A DNA stretch of 64,000 nucleotides, taken from NCBI RefSeq assembly GCF_009602425.1, contig NW_022258870.1, positions 163,809 through 227,808 on the forward strand, in the 5' to 3' direction. Shown piece after piece: positions 11,201 through 22,728 of the stretch. The first letter of the stretch is position 1. Every line of letters starts with the position of its first letter. Below the pieces are notes generated by a model, which saw only the letters and a list, made by a program, of their open reading frames with translations, ran no database searches and was not told the origin of the DNA. Origin of the DNA: Actinia tenebrosa (lineage: Eukaryota > Cnidaria > Anthozoa > Actiniaria > Actiniidae). The position numbers and the translations under genes were made by a program.

Positions 11201-14200
11201 CTTTACCCCTAATTCTTAGTCCCTAATTCCTCTCTGTGGGGGAGGTACATTCCAAGGTTAGGAGGTGAATATTGAAAAATATATCATCTTTGTAGGTTTG
11301 TGCATTGGTATATAATAAGTATATAACAAATTAACAATCTTTCCTTTGTCATTTTTAGCCTCCAAGTTCCAAAGTTAGACGTCCAATAAGAACCTCCCTT
11401 CCCTCCAATGGAGACACAAACACCTCTCAACCCCTAACAGGACAAGTACCAACCATTGCATCAGGAACCCCTTCAATTTCACCCAAAACAAATGCCAAAA
11501 TCAAATCAGCTGTTGCTGGTAGTGACGGCCCAATAGTCTTTTGCCCTTCACCACCCAAGAAAGTATTGTCCTCTAATACACCACCAAGCTCTGCTAGCAT
11601 TGCCAGGCGTAATTCAGCAGGTCCTACCCCTACCCCTACCCCTCCTTCTGCAATCAAGGCTGACTTATTGGTAACAAGGCGGGTTCGTAGCGGTCCAAAA
11701 GAAAGAAGCTCCCCTCTCTCCCCCGAGGAGTGCGCAGCCGAGAACCAAGAACTGAATAAGAAGTTAAATTATAATGGAAATGGTACAAGGTCAGAGGAAA
11801 GCTCCCCTAAGAAGGATGTTAATCACACTGAGAGGGCCAGTAGTGGGGATAAAAGAAAAAGAAAACCAGGATCAGAATCAGACAAAACAAAAGATGAACT
11901 CGCTTTATATTACGAGGAGCAAGTCAAACCACTTTTGGTCCAAATGGAGGATAAATTTTCTGCTAACAATACGGGTGAACTTTGTCGAGATTGTTTGAAA
12001 TTATGGAATTTGTTGGAGAGAAAAGGGATGATGGGCAAGGCAAGTGGGAGTTCATCGGCTCGCAGGCGAGGAGAAATTCTCAAGACTCTATTTAAATTCT
12101 TGGATGTGACGGATCCAAGGCTGATGCTTAGATTAGGAAAACTTATACTGTCAGTAAGTATATTACATTTGAAAGAAAAAGGTTTGTGTTACTGTCAGAG
12201 GACTCTTTATTGTCTTAGGACTTCACTTTGAAATGTCTGGAGTTTTGGGTGGCCATGAGTTATATAAGGCAGTGCAGGCCTTTTTAGACAAAGACATCAT
12301 TTTTGTTTGATCAGTAGTTGAGGTGGTTTATTATTGAAGATGATTTAACCCAAACACACCAGAGAGGATCCTGGGGGGGGGNNNNNNNNNNNNNNNNNNN
12401 NNNNNNNNNNNNNNNNNNNNNNNNNNNNNNNNNNNNNNNNNNNNNNNNNNNNNNNNNNNNNNNNNNNNNNNNNNNNNNNNNNNNNNNNNNNNNNNNNNNN
12501 NNNNNNNNNNNNNNNNNNNNNNNNNNNNNNNNNNNNAATCCCATTCCCAGTGCATAAAATTCCGTTTTAGCACCAATAATAAACCCTTTAAGATATATAC
12601 AGAAACGTCAAGATTGAAAAAATTGTTTTGTATATTTTAGAGTTATCTAATTTACAATCACATCTAATTAATTCATTTCTTGATTTTCAGATGAAGGTGT
12701 CTGGAAATAACATAACCAATATTTGTATGGTCATCTATAAACTAGCAAAGACTGAAAAGAATGACCAGATGTTTCTAGAAGAAGACATGCTTAGTAAGTA
12801 ATTAATATGCTTGCATTTGCATTTCTCATGTGAACATTGCTTGCGCTTTCGATCGCATATGGATTGTTCGTGTGAACCTGAACGCTTTAGCCTTGAGGTT
12901 GTTTCAGGGTTTGATCAAAATTGAATAACTCATGCCATGTTCTACCACAAAGAATCCTTTTAATATTCCCTTTCACAGTTCCCTGTGCCATCTTGAAAGG
13001 TAGCTGTGGCCTTGCAATGATAGAGACCTTTTTTAACACCTTGGACAATTTATTATTCACTTCTCTATCATTGTGGGTTCATCGTTTGTCTCGCTTCATT
13101 GCATTTCCTTTGCTGGGGTGAACCAGACTTAGATTGCCTGCAGATCAAACTGGAATATGTACAGGAGGAAAACCAGATTACCTGCAGAAAAACCCTTGAA
13201 TCAAGCTAAGGGAGACCTGCGTCAAAGTTGAGTGACCAAAAATTGTGTTCGAAATGCAAAATTAATACCATATTTCTTCATTTTGAACTCTAGGGTATCT
13301 TGTGGATGCATTAAAAGGTTACGATACCTTGACATACCGTGAAGCTCTGGTCTATACTACTGGTGCTTTAAAACACCTGAGTAATAATAATCCTGCTACG
13401 CAGCAAGAACTTATGTCTCTTGGGACAATTGAGGCACTAGCTAACTTGTTGAATACAATTTGTAATGATGTAAGTTATGGATCTGCTTATATTTTAACTC
13501 TAGTACACACCCATGGGTTTTAACATGGGCAATATTACGGTAACCAGTCAATTCGCCCACGGACCAATTTCCCCCACGCCAGTATGCCCATGCCAATCTG
13601 CCCACGTATAAAATCATTGAACATGCATTTGCCAACTCGCCCACGTTAAAATCACTTTAAGAGATATCTAACCGTATATGAAGACTACATAAAGTAGTTC
13701 GTGATTTACCAACCTTATTACTTGACTCTTAAGCTCAATATGAGCAAACTCGAAGTATGAGGCAGCTTAGAGTTTTTTGCCACTTTTTTCAAATGCATAC
13801 TGTAAAGCATCTCTCTAGCCAATCAATTGGAAAAAAGATTTATTTTGATCACTCTATATATATCTGGGATAGTTTGTGAAAAATAGTTGAGGTATATATA
13901 CGTCCAAGGGAGGCAAGGGGTTAAAAGTTTTTACAATGTTAATTTTAATTTTCTTTCTAGATTCCTCAGTATGGTAAACCAGAATGGCATATTTCTAACC
14001 TTCTTGTTCAGGTATCCTTAACTTCTTTTATAAAATGTGTTGCAAATTCATAAAAGTGGGAACCAAGGTCCCTTTTGAAAACATGCTAATAAGCTATCAT
14101 CTTTAGGGTCGGCGTCCTTGATGCTTGACAATGCCTTAAGGTCCCTATTAACTAATAACAAACTTAGGCATGTCTGTACTTGTTAAACAGATAACTGGGG

Positions 14201-17200
14201 TTCTGCGATACATAGCAGATGTCAATGGAGCCAGAGAGCTCTTCCTTAGTCTTAATATTATCAAGTACCTAGGGGATCTACTGCACCATTTCAGTACTGA
14301 TGAAGACTTAGTTTATAATACATCTAGAATATTAAGGTGAGGAATTAATGAATTTTTATATTATAGATGAGGCTGTAAGCCATGTGGGATGGGCTCGGAA
14401 ATCGTATAAGAACATGTGTAATAGGTAAATTACGAGCCTTATANGTGACTTTCACGTACTACTTTTTCGTGGGATTCTACCAGCTCACTAGATACACCAT
14501 GCTGACAAGGCCCAATATAGGCTGTAACAGCTGCCCACAGTTTCTAGTTGAGCTGGCTCATTTTATGCGACTTGAAGTCGTGAAAGGCGGCCATTGGCAC
14601 TCATCTTCAGTCATTTCATATAAGGCTCGTAATTTACCTATTACGCATTAATTTTTATATTGCGTAACTTAGAGATTAAATTTGAACTATTAGGGAGACA
14701 TTGAAACCAGACATACTTGCTGTAAGTCAGTTACCTCTAAAGCTATTCTTGCTAACTAAGAAAATGAGCGTTAAAGTTATTTTGAAAATAACAGAGTCGC
14801 AAGTGGTTAAACCTAATTTCCTTGTGGGAATTCAATTTATTGCTGTGTGATTTGGCACAATATATAGAAGAAAAGTCTTAGACCTATCAGCAAACAGATA
14901 GAGCAGTTTTCATATGACAGTGAAATTCAGTGAAAAGCTCGCAGTAACAAATGCAGTTGTGGCATGGTAAGGCATTCGCCAGACCAATCACATTGCACGA
15001 AATTTACTCTCTATCCAATCAAATGCCTGAAACACAGCACAAACACAGTAAGAACACTGCCAGACCAATCACATTCTGCAAGAGAAATAATCAAAATTCT
15101 AGAAAACACCACGGTTGCGGCAAGGCAACCACATGACACCAAGCTTTTTCACAGTCATACCAAAACTGCTCTACAATCAGTAACAGTAGTAACTAGAGTC
15201 TATCATGTTGTTTCAACAGTAAGTTAACACTCTACAATGACTGCTGCACACAGCTATGTAGTTCAGAGAACTGTTTTAGAGCCTTGTTAAAGGCACTCAA
15301 AGACCATGATAAAAAACAGGTGTGTTAATGTGTGTTTGACTTTGATTTTGTATTTGAAAAGCCCGGGGTGTGGAGGGGGGTACTAAGAAATGTCAGAGGA
15401 GAAGCACGACACTTAGCAGAGTGCTTCTCAACACTTCTAAAGTGTTCTACCTACCCCAAATGCTTAAAACATTTTTTAGAATTATGACACTTTTTATAAT
15501 ATTATATGACTAAAAAAGTGTATTCTCAGGAGATTCCTGATATCAAATGGACTTGCTTTGCTTATGGTTTGTTTTTCTTATGCAGGAAGTGGTTGTTCGT
15601 ATTTGTTTCATTCTTGGGAATCTGACTGCCAAAAATGATGAAGCAAGGAGTCAGCTATTTAATACAAAGTCATGTATGATGATACTCTTGTCTTTGATGA
15701 AGATGTACTCTAGTATGGAACAGGTAATGTATATTGTGTAATTCCAGAAAATATCCTTACTCCCCCCCCCCCCCCTTCCTCTCATCAATCAATCAAATCA
15801 ATCTAAGAAAAAAAAAAGAATCTACTAGCTTTAGCTATCGTATCACAGCGTGGGACAATCACAACAGAGCTAGGCTCCAAACTAGTTGAAAGCCCAAAGA
15901 TTGAATTAGAATTTAGTAGTTGATTTTTGAGGAGGGAGGAAAACCACAGAAGCCGGAGAAAAACCCTCAAAGTACAGGAGAGAACCAACAAACAACTATA
16001 TTCACATACGACATCGAGATCAGCAGGACTCTAACTCAGGCCGCATTGGTGAGAGCCTGTACCAGTACTTCCCAATCAATAAACTTTATTTACAGTGCAA
16101 ATCGAAAAACTGTGGGCACATAGAAATATTTCAAGAATGTTTAATAGCCAATCAGAAGCGTTATTGTTATCTTTCCATTATCTTGTGGTTAGAAAGTCAA
16201 TTCTGATTGGCCAAAGAACAATAGAACATTTCTGGTATATTTCTAAGTGCACATGGGTTTTCGATTTGCACTGTAAAGGTGACATAAACTTTATTGATTG
16301 ATTGATGAATGATTCAAAATATGATCTATTTCCTTTGCGAAAGAAATTGACCTTTTGAAGTCACAGTGACTCCATTTCCAAGGCTATATGACTGAGAAAC
16401 CTTGGTTTCTTTCACTTGTTTTTACTCACTTATGTATTTCAAAGTCACTATTTCCTTTGGGTAATTTGATTCCATTGTCCATACAGCTGGGCCCGGTTGT
16501 ACAAAGCCTGGATAGCTATCTGGCGGATAAATCTTTATCCAGTGGATAAGTTGATGCTGTTTTCCAATAAATTTATCCACTGGATAAGATTTATCCGTCA
16601 GATAGCTCTATCCAGGGTTCATACAACCAGGCCCAGCTGTATAACCTCTATCCTCTGTGGTACTCACAAAACTGTTATTTGTAATTCATTTGTTTTAGAG
16701 TATCAAGAGTGAATCCAGTGATTCTTCTAAGTCCCACAGTGACTACAGTAGTGGTAGTGAAAGCAGTTACTCGAAGAATGAGCCTCTTGACGATGTCCTT
16801 GTTAAGGTAGATATACTGTATGCTTCCCCTGAACTGGCTCTCTAATTGCTGATGAATTAATATTTATTTTTGTATATACTTTTTTCCTCAGATAATAAGA
16901 GTCATTGCCAATCTGTCCATCAATATGGATGTTGGTAGTGTTATAGCTGCTAATGAAGACTGTATTAATATATTGTTACAAATACTAGGTGAGTTAAGAA
17001 GTCATCAGTTGCACCAATGCAACCTAGGTTCAATTCCTCTGCTTGGAGCAGAGTTGGTCATTAGTTCTCTCCTATGCCTCAAGAGTTTTTCTCTGGGTTC
17101 TCCCTAGATTACATAATGTAAATGGAAAAATGGGAATGGAAAAATGGAAACCCTTTTAGTGTTTTTGGAAGCCATTCCAATGTCAAGGCACGTCATACCA

Positions 17201-20200
17201 TACATTTACTATCAATAGAAAAGTAACTGAGATTTTCCTTCCTCAGTAAACCCGAATCAACTACTAAATTCCAATTCAATCTGGCATTGAAAGCTTAAAA
17301 AGAAAATCTGGCTTGGGAGAATGAGCATCCATTCCCTGTGATCAACATAAAATAAATTACATTTTAAAATCAAGACAAGACAATCTCGAAAAAATCTTTA
17401 ATTTAACTCTATTATTGTGTTGACAATATCTATATATATATTATGTTTTTGTGATTTCGCTTATTTGCCAACATGAAAAAATATGTTTTTATAGACTTTA
17501 ATTATTAATCACAGGAGGCTCTCTGCTTTCATAAGCCTGATGGTATCAGGAGGCCCCCTTGCCATTCGTAAATTTTGCATAAAATATATACTGTAAATAT
17601 ATGAATAAATATGGCAAAATACTAATAATAATAATTTAAAAAAAGATTATATCACTGAAAATTTTGATACATTTGTTTGTCTCTAGATACCAAAAGTATA
17701 GAAACCAATGAAGAGTTAGTTCTCAATACTGTAGCAACTCTGAACAACCTATCATTTTACCAAGACAGCAGCAGTGTTGTATTACAAAGACAAGTAGATA
17801 TCACAGAATGTAAGTACAGAGGTCTGTCATGTGATGTCAGATGTCATAAATGGAAAATTCCTGGAATATAAAAAAATTCCTTGGAAAATGCCTTGAAAAT
17901 TCTATTATAACCTTAAATTCCTGTGATTTTTCGGTCATCTTTGGTAAAGGTTTCGGTCCAGGAACTTTTATGTTGAACCCCTGGAAAACAGCAGTCTGCC
18001 ATGTAATATGAAATGTCATAACTGGAAAATTCCTGGAATATAAAATTTCTCTTTTTTTCCTAATTTCCTGGAATTTTGTTGTTATCCGGCTTTGGTATAG
18101 GTTTCGGTCCAGGAACTTTCATATTGATATCCTGGAAAACATGACATTCAGTGAAGGGATAGAGGCTGTTAACTTTTTGCTAGGAAACCTATTTACATTT
18201 TGATTCTGGGTTTTAAAACTTTCATAACCGTACCATGAAAATTTCCTGGAATTTGGTTATTTCTCAGTTGTACAAATCTGATTTAAAAGTACACTGTATT
18301 TGTTTTTGTTTTAAGCTCTATTAGGTTTGTTGTTACCTGAGAACATGGATGCTATGGTGGAGGCCTCTCGAGTGTTTGGTAACCTCACCAGAAGCAAAGA
18401 CGTCAGAAAGGTGTTAGCTGAACACAAGGGTAAGTAAGAAGAACAGATGCGGTGCTTACCATTTACCTGGAAAAAACCCAGGAAATTCCGGTTGGGAAAC
18501 AAGTCGTATGTGCCATAAACCTTTTTTGAGATAGCGAACATGGTGAATTGTGGTCTAGCTTCGGTACAAACATTATGCCTTATATGGTTTCGTTTGTACC
18601 GGATCTAGACCACAATGCATCCTGTTTATCGAACTCAGAAAAGGCCTATTCCGATTGGATAGTTCCTGAAAACTCGGTCTTCCGATTGAGGTAATCCACT
18701 TTTCCCGCTCTTTTCGGTTCTTCCGGTAGACGCTTTTACCATTTGGCGGGATTCATAGTTTCCCGCTCTTTTCTTACCATTAGCAAACGAGACAAACTGT
18801 ACTTAAATCTAAACAAGTGTTGACAGATTGAGTATGTATTGTTAGGACTAGGCTGCATTGTAACCTTCCTTGCTTAGTTATATTTTCCCCGTACAAAACC
18901 AACCTACAAGGAACCTACAACGTAGACTGTGTCATTGCAAGATTCAATGGCACACACAGAATGTTTTGATAGTTGAATAGTTGTTACCCAGACAGCCAAT
19001 GTAAAGTTCAGTTGGCTTTTTTAAAGTTGAAAAAGGGTTGAAGTCCTTGGTGTCGGCCCTTCGTACCACACAGCATAAAGGTTGATGATGATGTTGAAAA
19101 AGGGTTGGAAACCACCGAAAGGATTGCAGCATGCATCGAAAGCTTCGTTTTCAACCAGCAGTTCCGCTAGACACAACGTCTCGTAGTCCTTTTAATAGTT
19201 TGGGCATAATGTTTTCCCATTTTTGCTAACGTCCACCTTTGTAGTGAGAATAAGCTTCTTTATTTGAGTTGTATCGATATTCAAGTGTCTTCTCCTGCGC
19301 AAATGTTAAGCAAAGAAATGATACTCTAGGGAATGACACGTGGGTAAACATTAGGCCCCCAAGCTATATTGGTCTATTAGAAGCGATATGTGTTATTTAC
19401 AATATGAGTGACGATGTTGTATCTGATATACGAGGATGTGCATGTGACCTGAAAACTACGATGGAATTGGATAAAAATCTCATGAATGATTAAAATGAAT
19501 ATCATAAAAGGAATTAGATTACTGATATGAAATAATCGTTTTTTCAGTGGATGAAATAATGATAGCTCTTCTTGATGCTGGCGAGAGAGAAACAGTCTTC
19601 ACTGCCTGTGGGGTTTTGATCAACCTGATGACTGATGATGACAGAAGACCAAAGCTACGAGAAGAAGGCGGCATTAAAAAGTAAAGTATTATGTAGAACA
19701 GAGTTTCGGTAGTTTTGTATGGCTAAGAAAATGTACGGTATGATGTGCCGTGACATTAGAATGGCTTCTCTCAACACTAAATTGGTTTTCCATTTTTTCG
19801 TTCAATTGATTCATTCACATTATGTACCGTAGAGTAGTTGTTATGAAATGGTTTCCAATTGTTCTTGTACAAGTGTCCCCTTTATATAATATACTAATAG
19901 GTAGTTAATGAAGTGGGAAAGTACGGTACGACATGCCTTGACACTGATAGAGGTTCCCATAACATTGCAATGGTTTCCCATTGTTTCCATTCAACTGATT
20001 CATTCAAATTGTGTACCCGCGTAGAGTCCTTGCATGTGACGTCAAAGCAGCTCAATTTGGAGAACAAAACAAAAGAATTCTAATCTCCTGAGAATTGGAA
20101 CCTATTGTTTTGTCCTCCAGATTTAAGCTGCATTCCAAAGTGCTGAAAGGACTCTATTGGTCGTCAAATAGTCGAAGGTACACCTTACATCGGTATTATG

Positions 20201-20850
20201 TTATAGCACGTAAATGCAGCCATCCCTTATAGGAGTACAGAGGGAAGCAAGTACAAGACGCAAAGGAATCAAATCAATCTTTTTCAATTGCCTTCTTGCT
20301 TAGTGTTACCTTTGCGTTATGATTCTCTTTTTCCATAGGTTAATCGATGTCCTTCATGACTTTGGAAAAAATGATTGGCAGCTGTCAGCAATGGTGTGCC
20401 AAACACTGTGGAATTTCAGGTAAGCTAGAGGCGAACGTGTTGATCATCCCCGTTGCTTTTTTTTATCTTGCCTGCGGGTAATATATCAAAATGTATTTAC
20501 ATTTTTATCTTTGTAGCGGAGATATTACGACATCATTTGATACGTTTGGAGAGGAAGAAACGTTGGACCTTATCGACGTTCTCACAGAATATTTAGGTAA
20601 GAATTCAAATTATTTACATCCGTTTTTGTTGAATTGTTCCAAGAGACGCGGTGTTTTTAAGGTTTTTTTTTCTTATATTTTTCCAGATGAGGAAGTCATT
20701 TTTTCTTCAAGTATGGAAGAAATGGACCCTTCTCTATACGATACTCTCCGAGACATGTGGGACCAGGTTTTTTACCCTGTAGGATATAACCTACTCCATA
20801 GAATCAAGACCCATCACACTGACCTCGTACCCCTGGAGTCTCCGAGCTAG
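8233..20850 (+). CDS. ARMC2: Armadillo repeat-containing protein 2
   Basis: Armadillo-repeat protein needed in mammals for sperm flagellum axoneme assembly. Seventeen exons join in frame to 916 residues (human 867): 8233-8453, 10599-10719, 11359-12153, 12691-12793, 13294-13469, 13961-14011, 14191-14336, 15220-15319, 15586-15723, 16699-16806, 16892-16988, 17687-17809, 18316-18429, 19548-19680, 20339-20419, 20517-20596, 20687-20850. The N-terminus has the family block TSADIVAEARSAVRSL followed by RTLFG, then a Ser/Pro-rich low-complexity stretch in exon 3. The armadillo region starts near residue 300 and includes VRICFILGNLTAKNDEARSQ, TVATLNNLSFYQ, EASRVFGNLTRSKDVR and ACGVLINLMTDDDRRP. The C-terminus LLHRIKTHHTDLVPLESPS mirrors the human LLNRIQRHHTFLEPL. 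The ATG at 8233 gives the conserved N-terminus. The assembly gap at 12382-12536 falls inside intron 3 and removes no coding sequence. Confidence 0.95.
9749..10069 (+). repeat. GTCCGGTATC repeat with terminal hairpin, copy 1
   Basis: About 320 bp in ARMC2 intron 1, repeated at 38392-38709. It opens with GTCCGGTATC, carries an internal CTGATTGGCTG, and ends in a long foldback (about 9940-10050) built from GATAGGGAAAAACTG and its complement around a GGCCTAACGGCC-like centre. This copy is more decayed than the second. Non-coding. Confidence 0.75.
12382..12536. other. Assembly gap inside ARMC2 intron 3
   Basis: A run of N bases preceded by a poly-G stretch. The flanking exons (ending 12153 and starting 12691) join in the correct phase across it, so no exon seems to be missing. 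Confidence 0.95.
14419..14643. repeat. Inverted-repeat element (MITE-like) in ARMC2 intron 7
   Basis: The left end TAATAGGTAAATTACGAGCC is the exact reverse complement of the right end GGCTCGTAATTTACCTATTA. The interior is unrelated and non-coding. Size about 225 bp, typical of a miniature inverted-repeat element. One N lies in the left arm. Confidence 0.75.
14899..15173. repeat. Inverted-repeat element with TAGAGCAGTTTT ends
   Basis: Ends TAGAGCAGTTTTCATATGAC and the near-complement closing in AAACTGCTCTA, just before ARMC2 exon 8. The interior repeats AGACCAATCACATT twice. About 275 bp, non-coding, MITE-like. Confidence 0.7.
15905..16062 (-). repeat. SINE with TTCTCCGG-type body, minus strand
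   Basis: Read on the minus strand it carries a degenerate B-box-like head and the body GAGGGTTTTTCTCCGGCTTC followed by GTGGTTTTCCTCCCTCCTC. The same body appears on the plus strand at 23555-23855 and on the minus strand at 23350-23520. Lies in ARMC2 intron 9. Confidence 0.6.
16089..16277. repeat. Inverted-repeat element with TTTACAGTGCAAATCG ends
   Basis: The left arm (TTTACAGTGCAAATCGAAAA, then CCAATCAGAA) and the right arm (TTCTGATTGG, then TTTTCGATTTGCACTGTAAA) are complementary with few mismatches across about 70 bp each. AAACTTTATT occurs on both sides. Non-coding, MITE-like, in ARMC2 intron 9. Confidence 0.75.
16489..16634. repeat. Inverted-repeat element, TATCC-rich family, copy 2
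   Basis: Same family as 200-343: GGGCCCGGTTGTACAAAGCC at left, a complementary end CATACAACCAGGCCC at right, and paired CAGTGGATAAG/CTTATCC-type interior motifs. Nearly the whole element is one imperfect palindrome. Confidence 0.75.
17000..17290 (+). repeat. Degraded SINE of the TTCTCC family, plus strand
   Basis: Has a B-box-like GGTTCAATTCC, then CAAGAGTTTTTCTCTGGGTT and a tail ending in CAACTACTAAATTCCAATTC, matching the minus-strand copies in order. Diverged, in ARMC2 intron 11. Confidence 0.5.
17820..18146 (+). repeat. Two-copy tandem duplication in ARMC2 intron 12
   Basis: Two copies about 171 bp apart share GGAAAATTCCTGGAATATAA and GGTTTCGGTCCAGGAACTTT and differ by scattered changes. 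Non-coding; likely a local duplication. Confidence 0.65.
18490..18690. repeat. Inverted repeat in ARMC2 intron 13
   Basis: Arms around 18525-18585 and 18590-18645 pair through TTGTGGTCTAG and CTAGACCACAA and continue outward through GGTACAAAC and GTTTGTACC. Non-coding, possibly a further miniature element. Confidence 0.5.
19715..20035 (+). repeat. Two-copy tandem duplication in ARMC2 intron 14
   Basis: Two diverged copies about 188 bp apart share GTACGGTA followed by a TGCC-TGACA segment and then TGGTTTCCATTT-like and TTGATTCATTCA-like blocks. Non-coding. Confidence 0.5.
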
Positions 20851-21814
20851 CACTGAATGAGATCATTTGTGATGGAGTGTCATGAGTGAGACTGAATTTC
20901 AGATTTGAGGTCTCCAGCTTGGATTCGGAATTCGCTTAGAAACAAACGCCGCACACGTTGGAATGTTACAAATTTTTCAGAGCTCTGGGAGCAGGTTTTT
21001 CCGGATATCAAAATTGAAAATTCTTAATGGACACGCTTTATTTTTTCCGTATTTTCGAGGGATTTGCACTTCCTTTCCTGGGCAAGCAGGAGATGCTCAG
21101 ACTCCTGGATTTAAACTAGAAATTATCATGTGGGTTTTGGAAAAGATGGATTCGATTTATGAAGAGGGAAGTCGGTCAAAGGTCAATTATTTACTTTAGA
21201 AGAGGATAGTAGTTGCACCTTAGTCTAAGACGCAGCAGTGCTGACGTTATCTCTTTGTAGGTAAAATGTAGAAGCCATTCTTTGTTTAGAGAGTTTAGGA
21301 ACAAGTTCTTGATATGTAAAAAGAGCTGAAAACACGTTATCATGTTTACAGAACATTGATGATGCTTGCAAATCACATTGAATTCGATCTACCTTGAACG
21401 TTAACATACTTTATACAGTGTTGAACGCTTCCCAAAGTGTTCTTTGTGTAGAGCACCGCTTTGCCCATAAGCGAGACATGGGACATCAATATATTGATGT
21501 CAATATATCTTAATTTTAGTACAGTATTTCTGAATTCTGCATGGGAAACCTGTTGGTAGAACCTCTCAAAGAGTTTCATTTTAGACCCAGAGTCCTGTCA
21601 TTCTTAGTGCGCATGCTTAATGAAATAACTGACATTTGACATTTTCATCAAGCATAATATATACTACTATTATTAAGATATATATTATAATATTACAGAA
21701 ATCTGGGGTTGAGAGTGAGAGTTTTTTAAGATAGTATGATACACCAACCCCACCCCTTCATACAATAGTGTGTGTACATATTGTCATATTTCAAAAGTGT
21801 GAAATAAATTATTA

Positions 21815-22289
21815 CTGGGTTGCCTGTGGCAGCTCAGTCTAAATATGCGTTGCGTGTCTCCACATTTTCCTACGTCAGAAAATGCTTGGGTAGTGACGTG
21901 AAGACTTCTGGGTACTATTGCGCAATTTCTGCATTTTCTGACATGGAAAATAAACAGCTACCCCAGTAAATAATATGATAACAAAGGATGGTAAAAAGAT
22001 AAGACATTAGTTGGTGATTTTGACTGAGAACATTGGGGTATTTAACCTTGTTGCGTCATGGCGCAAGTTCAAAGTCACGAGCAGTGTGAAATGCATAACG
22101 CAAAACTGTTTATTTCATAGCCTAAAAAAGGGCAGAACCCGCAATTATTTCAATATCATAAAGGGAGAATATCGTCTTACGATTTAAGCGAAATCTTTTT
22201 TCTTCTGTGAAACATTCTATTATCTTTTGACCAACATTGCAAACTTCTTCAGATGTACTAGGTCTCTGTGTATGATACAGGCAACCCAG
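21815..22289 (+). mobile_element. Non-autonomous PIF/Harbinger-like element, copy 1
   Basis: Terminal inverted repeats CTGGGTTGCCTGT and ACAGGCAACCCAG are flanked on both sides by TTA, the 3-bp target preference of PIF/Harbinger transposons. 475 bp with no open frame for a transposase. A second copy in the opposite orientation runs off the right edge at 63560-64000, sharing GGGTAGCTGTTTATTTTCC and GCAGAACCCGCAATTATT-type blocks. The family assignment rests on the target duplication and ends only. Confidence 0.7.
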
Positions 22290-22295
22290 TTAACG

Positions 22296-22487
22296 CCTAT
22301 ACACCGAATCGAAATATGGCGACCAATTTGAATAACTATTGTTATGCACTGACTAGCGACTGACTAGCCTCCTATACATGTGAAAATGCTTTTATGTTTC
22401 CACGTGAACACGAGGCTAGTCAGTCGCTAGTCAGTGCATAACAATAGTTATTCAAATTGGTCGCCATATTTCGATTCGGTGTATAGG
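22296..22487. mobile_element. Near-perfect palindromic MITE
   Basis: The arms are reverse complements without mismatch for about 76 bp, starting CCTATACACCGAATCG and including ATATGGCGACC and GACTAGCCTC, around a spacer of about 40 bp. A decayed relative lies at 39199-39378. Such identity between arms suggests a young insertion or active homogenisation. Confidence 0.8.
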
Positions 22488-22728
22488 GTGTTTTGTATAA
22501 TATAAAACACACGAAAAAGTCGTAGAAAAGCCCAGCTTATTTACTGGGCTCCCTGTGTCCGATTTACTCGAAGAGCATCATGGGAATAATACTGAGCCCG
22601 TAGTTGTTCAGCGGTATCCCGTATCCAAGCAAGTTGTAATCAAACTAACAATGGCGTCCACACGCTTCAAAACATCTGCAAAAAAATATTGTTTTTGAGT
22701 GTTTAGCAAGAAAAAACTGGGATAAAAG

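Larger units (their letters stand above)
20851..22728. other. Intergenic region between ARMC2 and MFI
   Basis: Starts with the probable ARMC2 3' UTR. The right part holds a 475-bp element with TTA target duplication (21815-22289) and, six bases further on, a 192-bp near-perfect palindrome (22296-22487). No coding exon seen. Confidence 0.6.
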
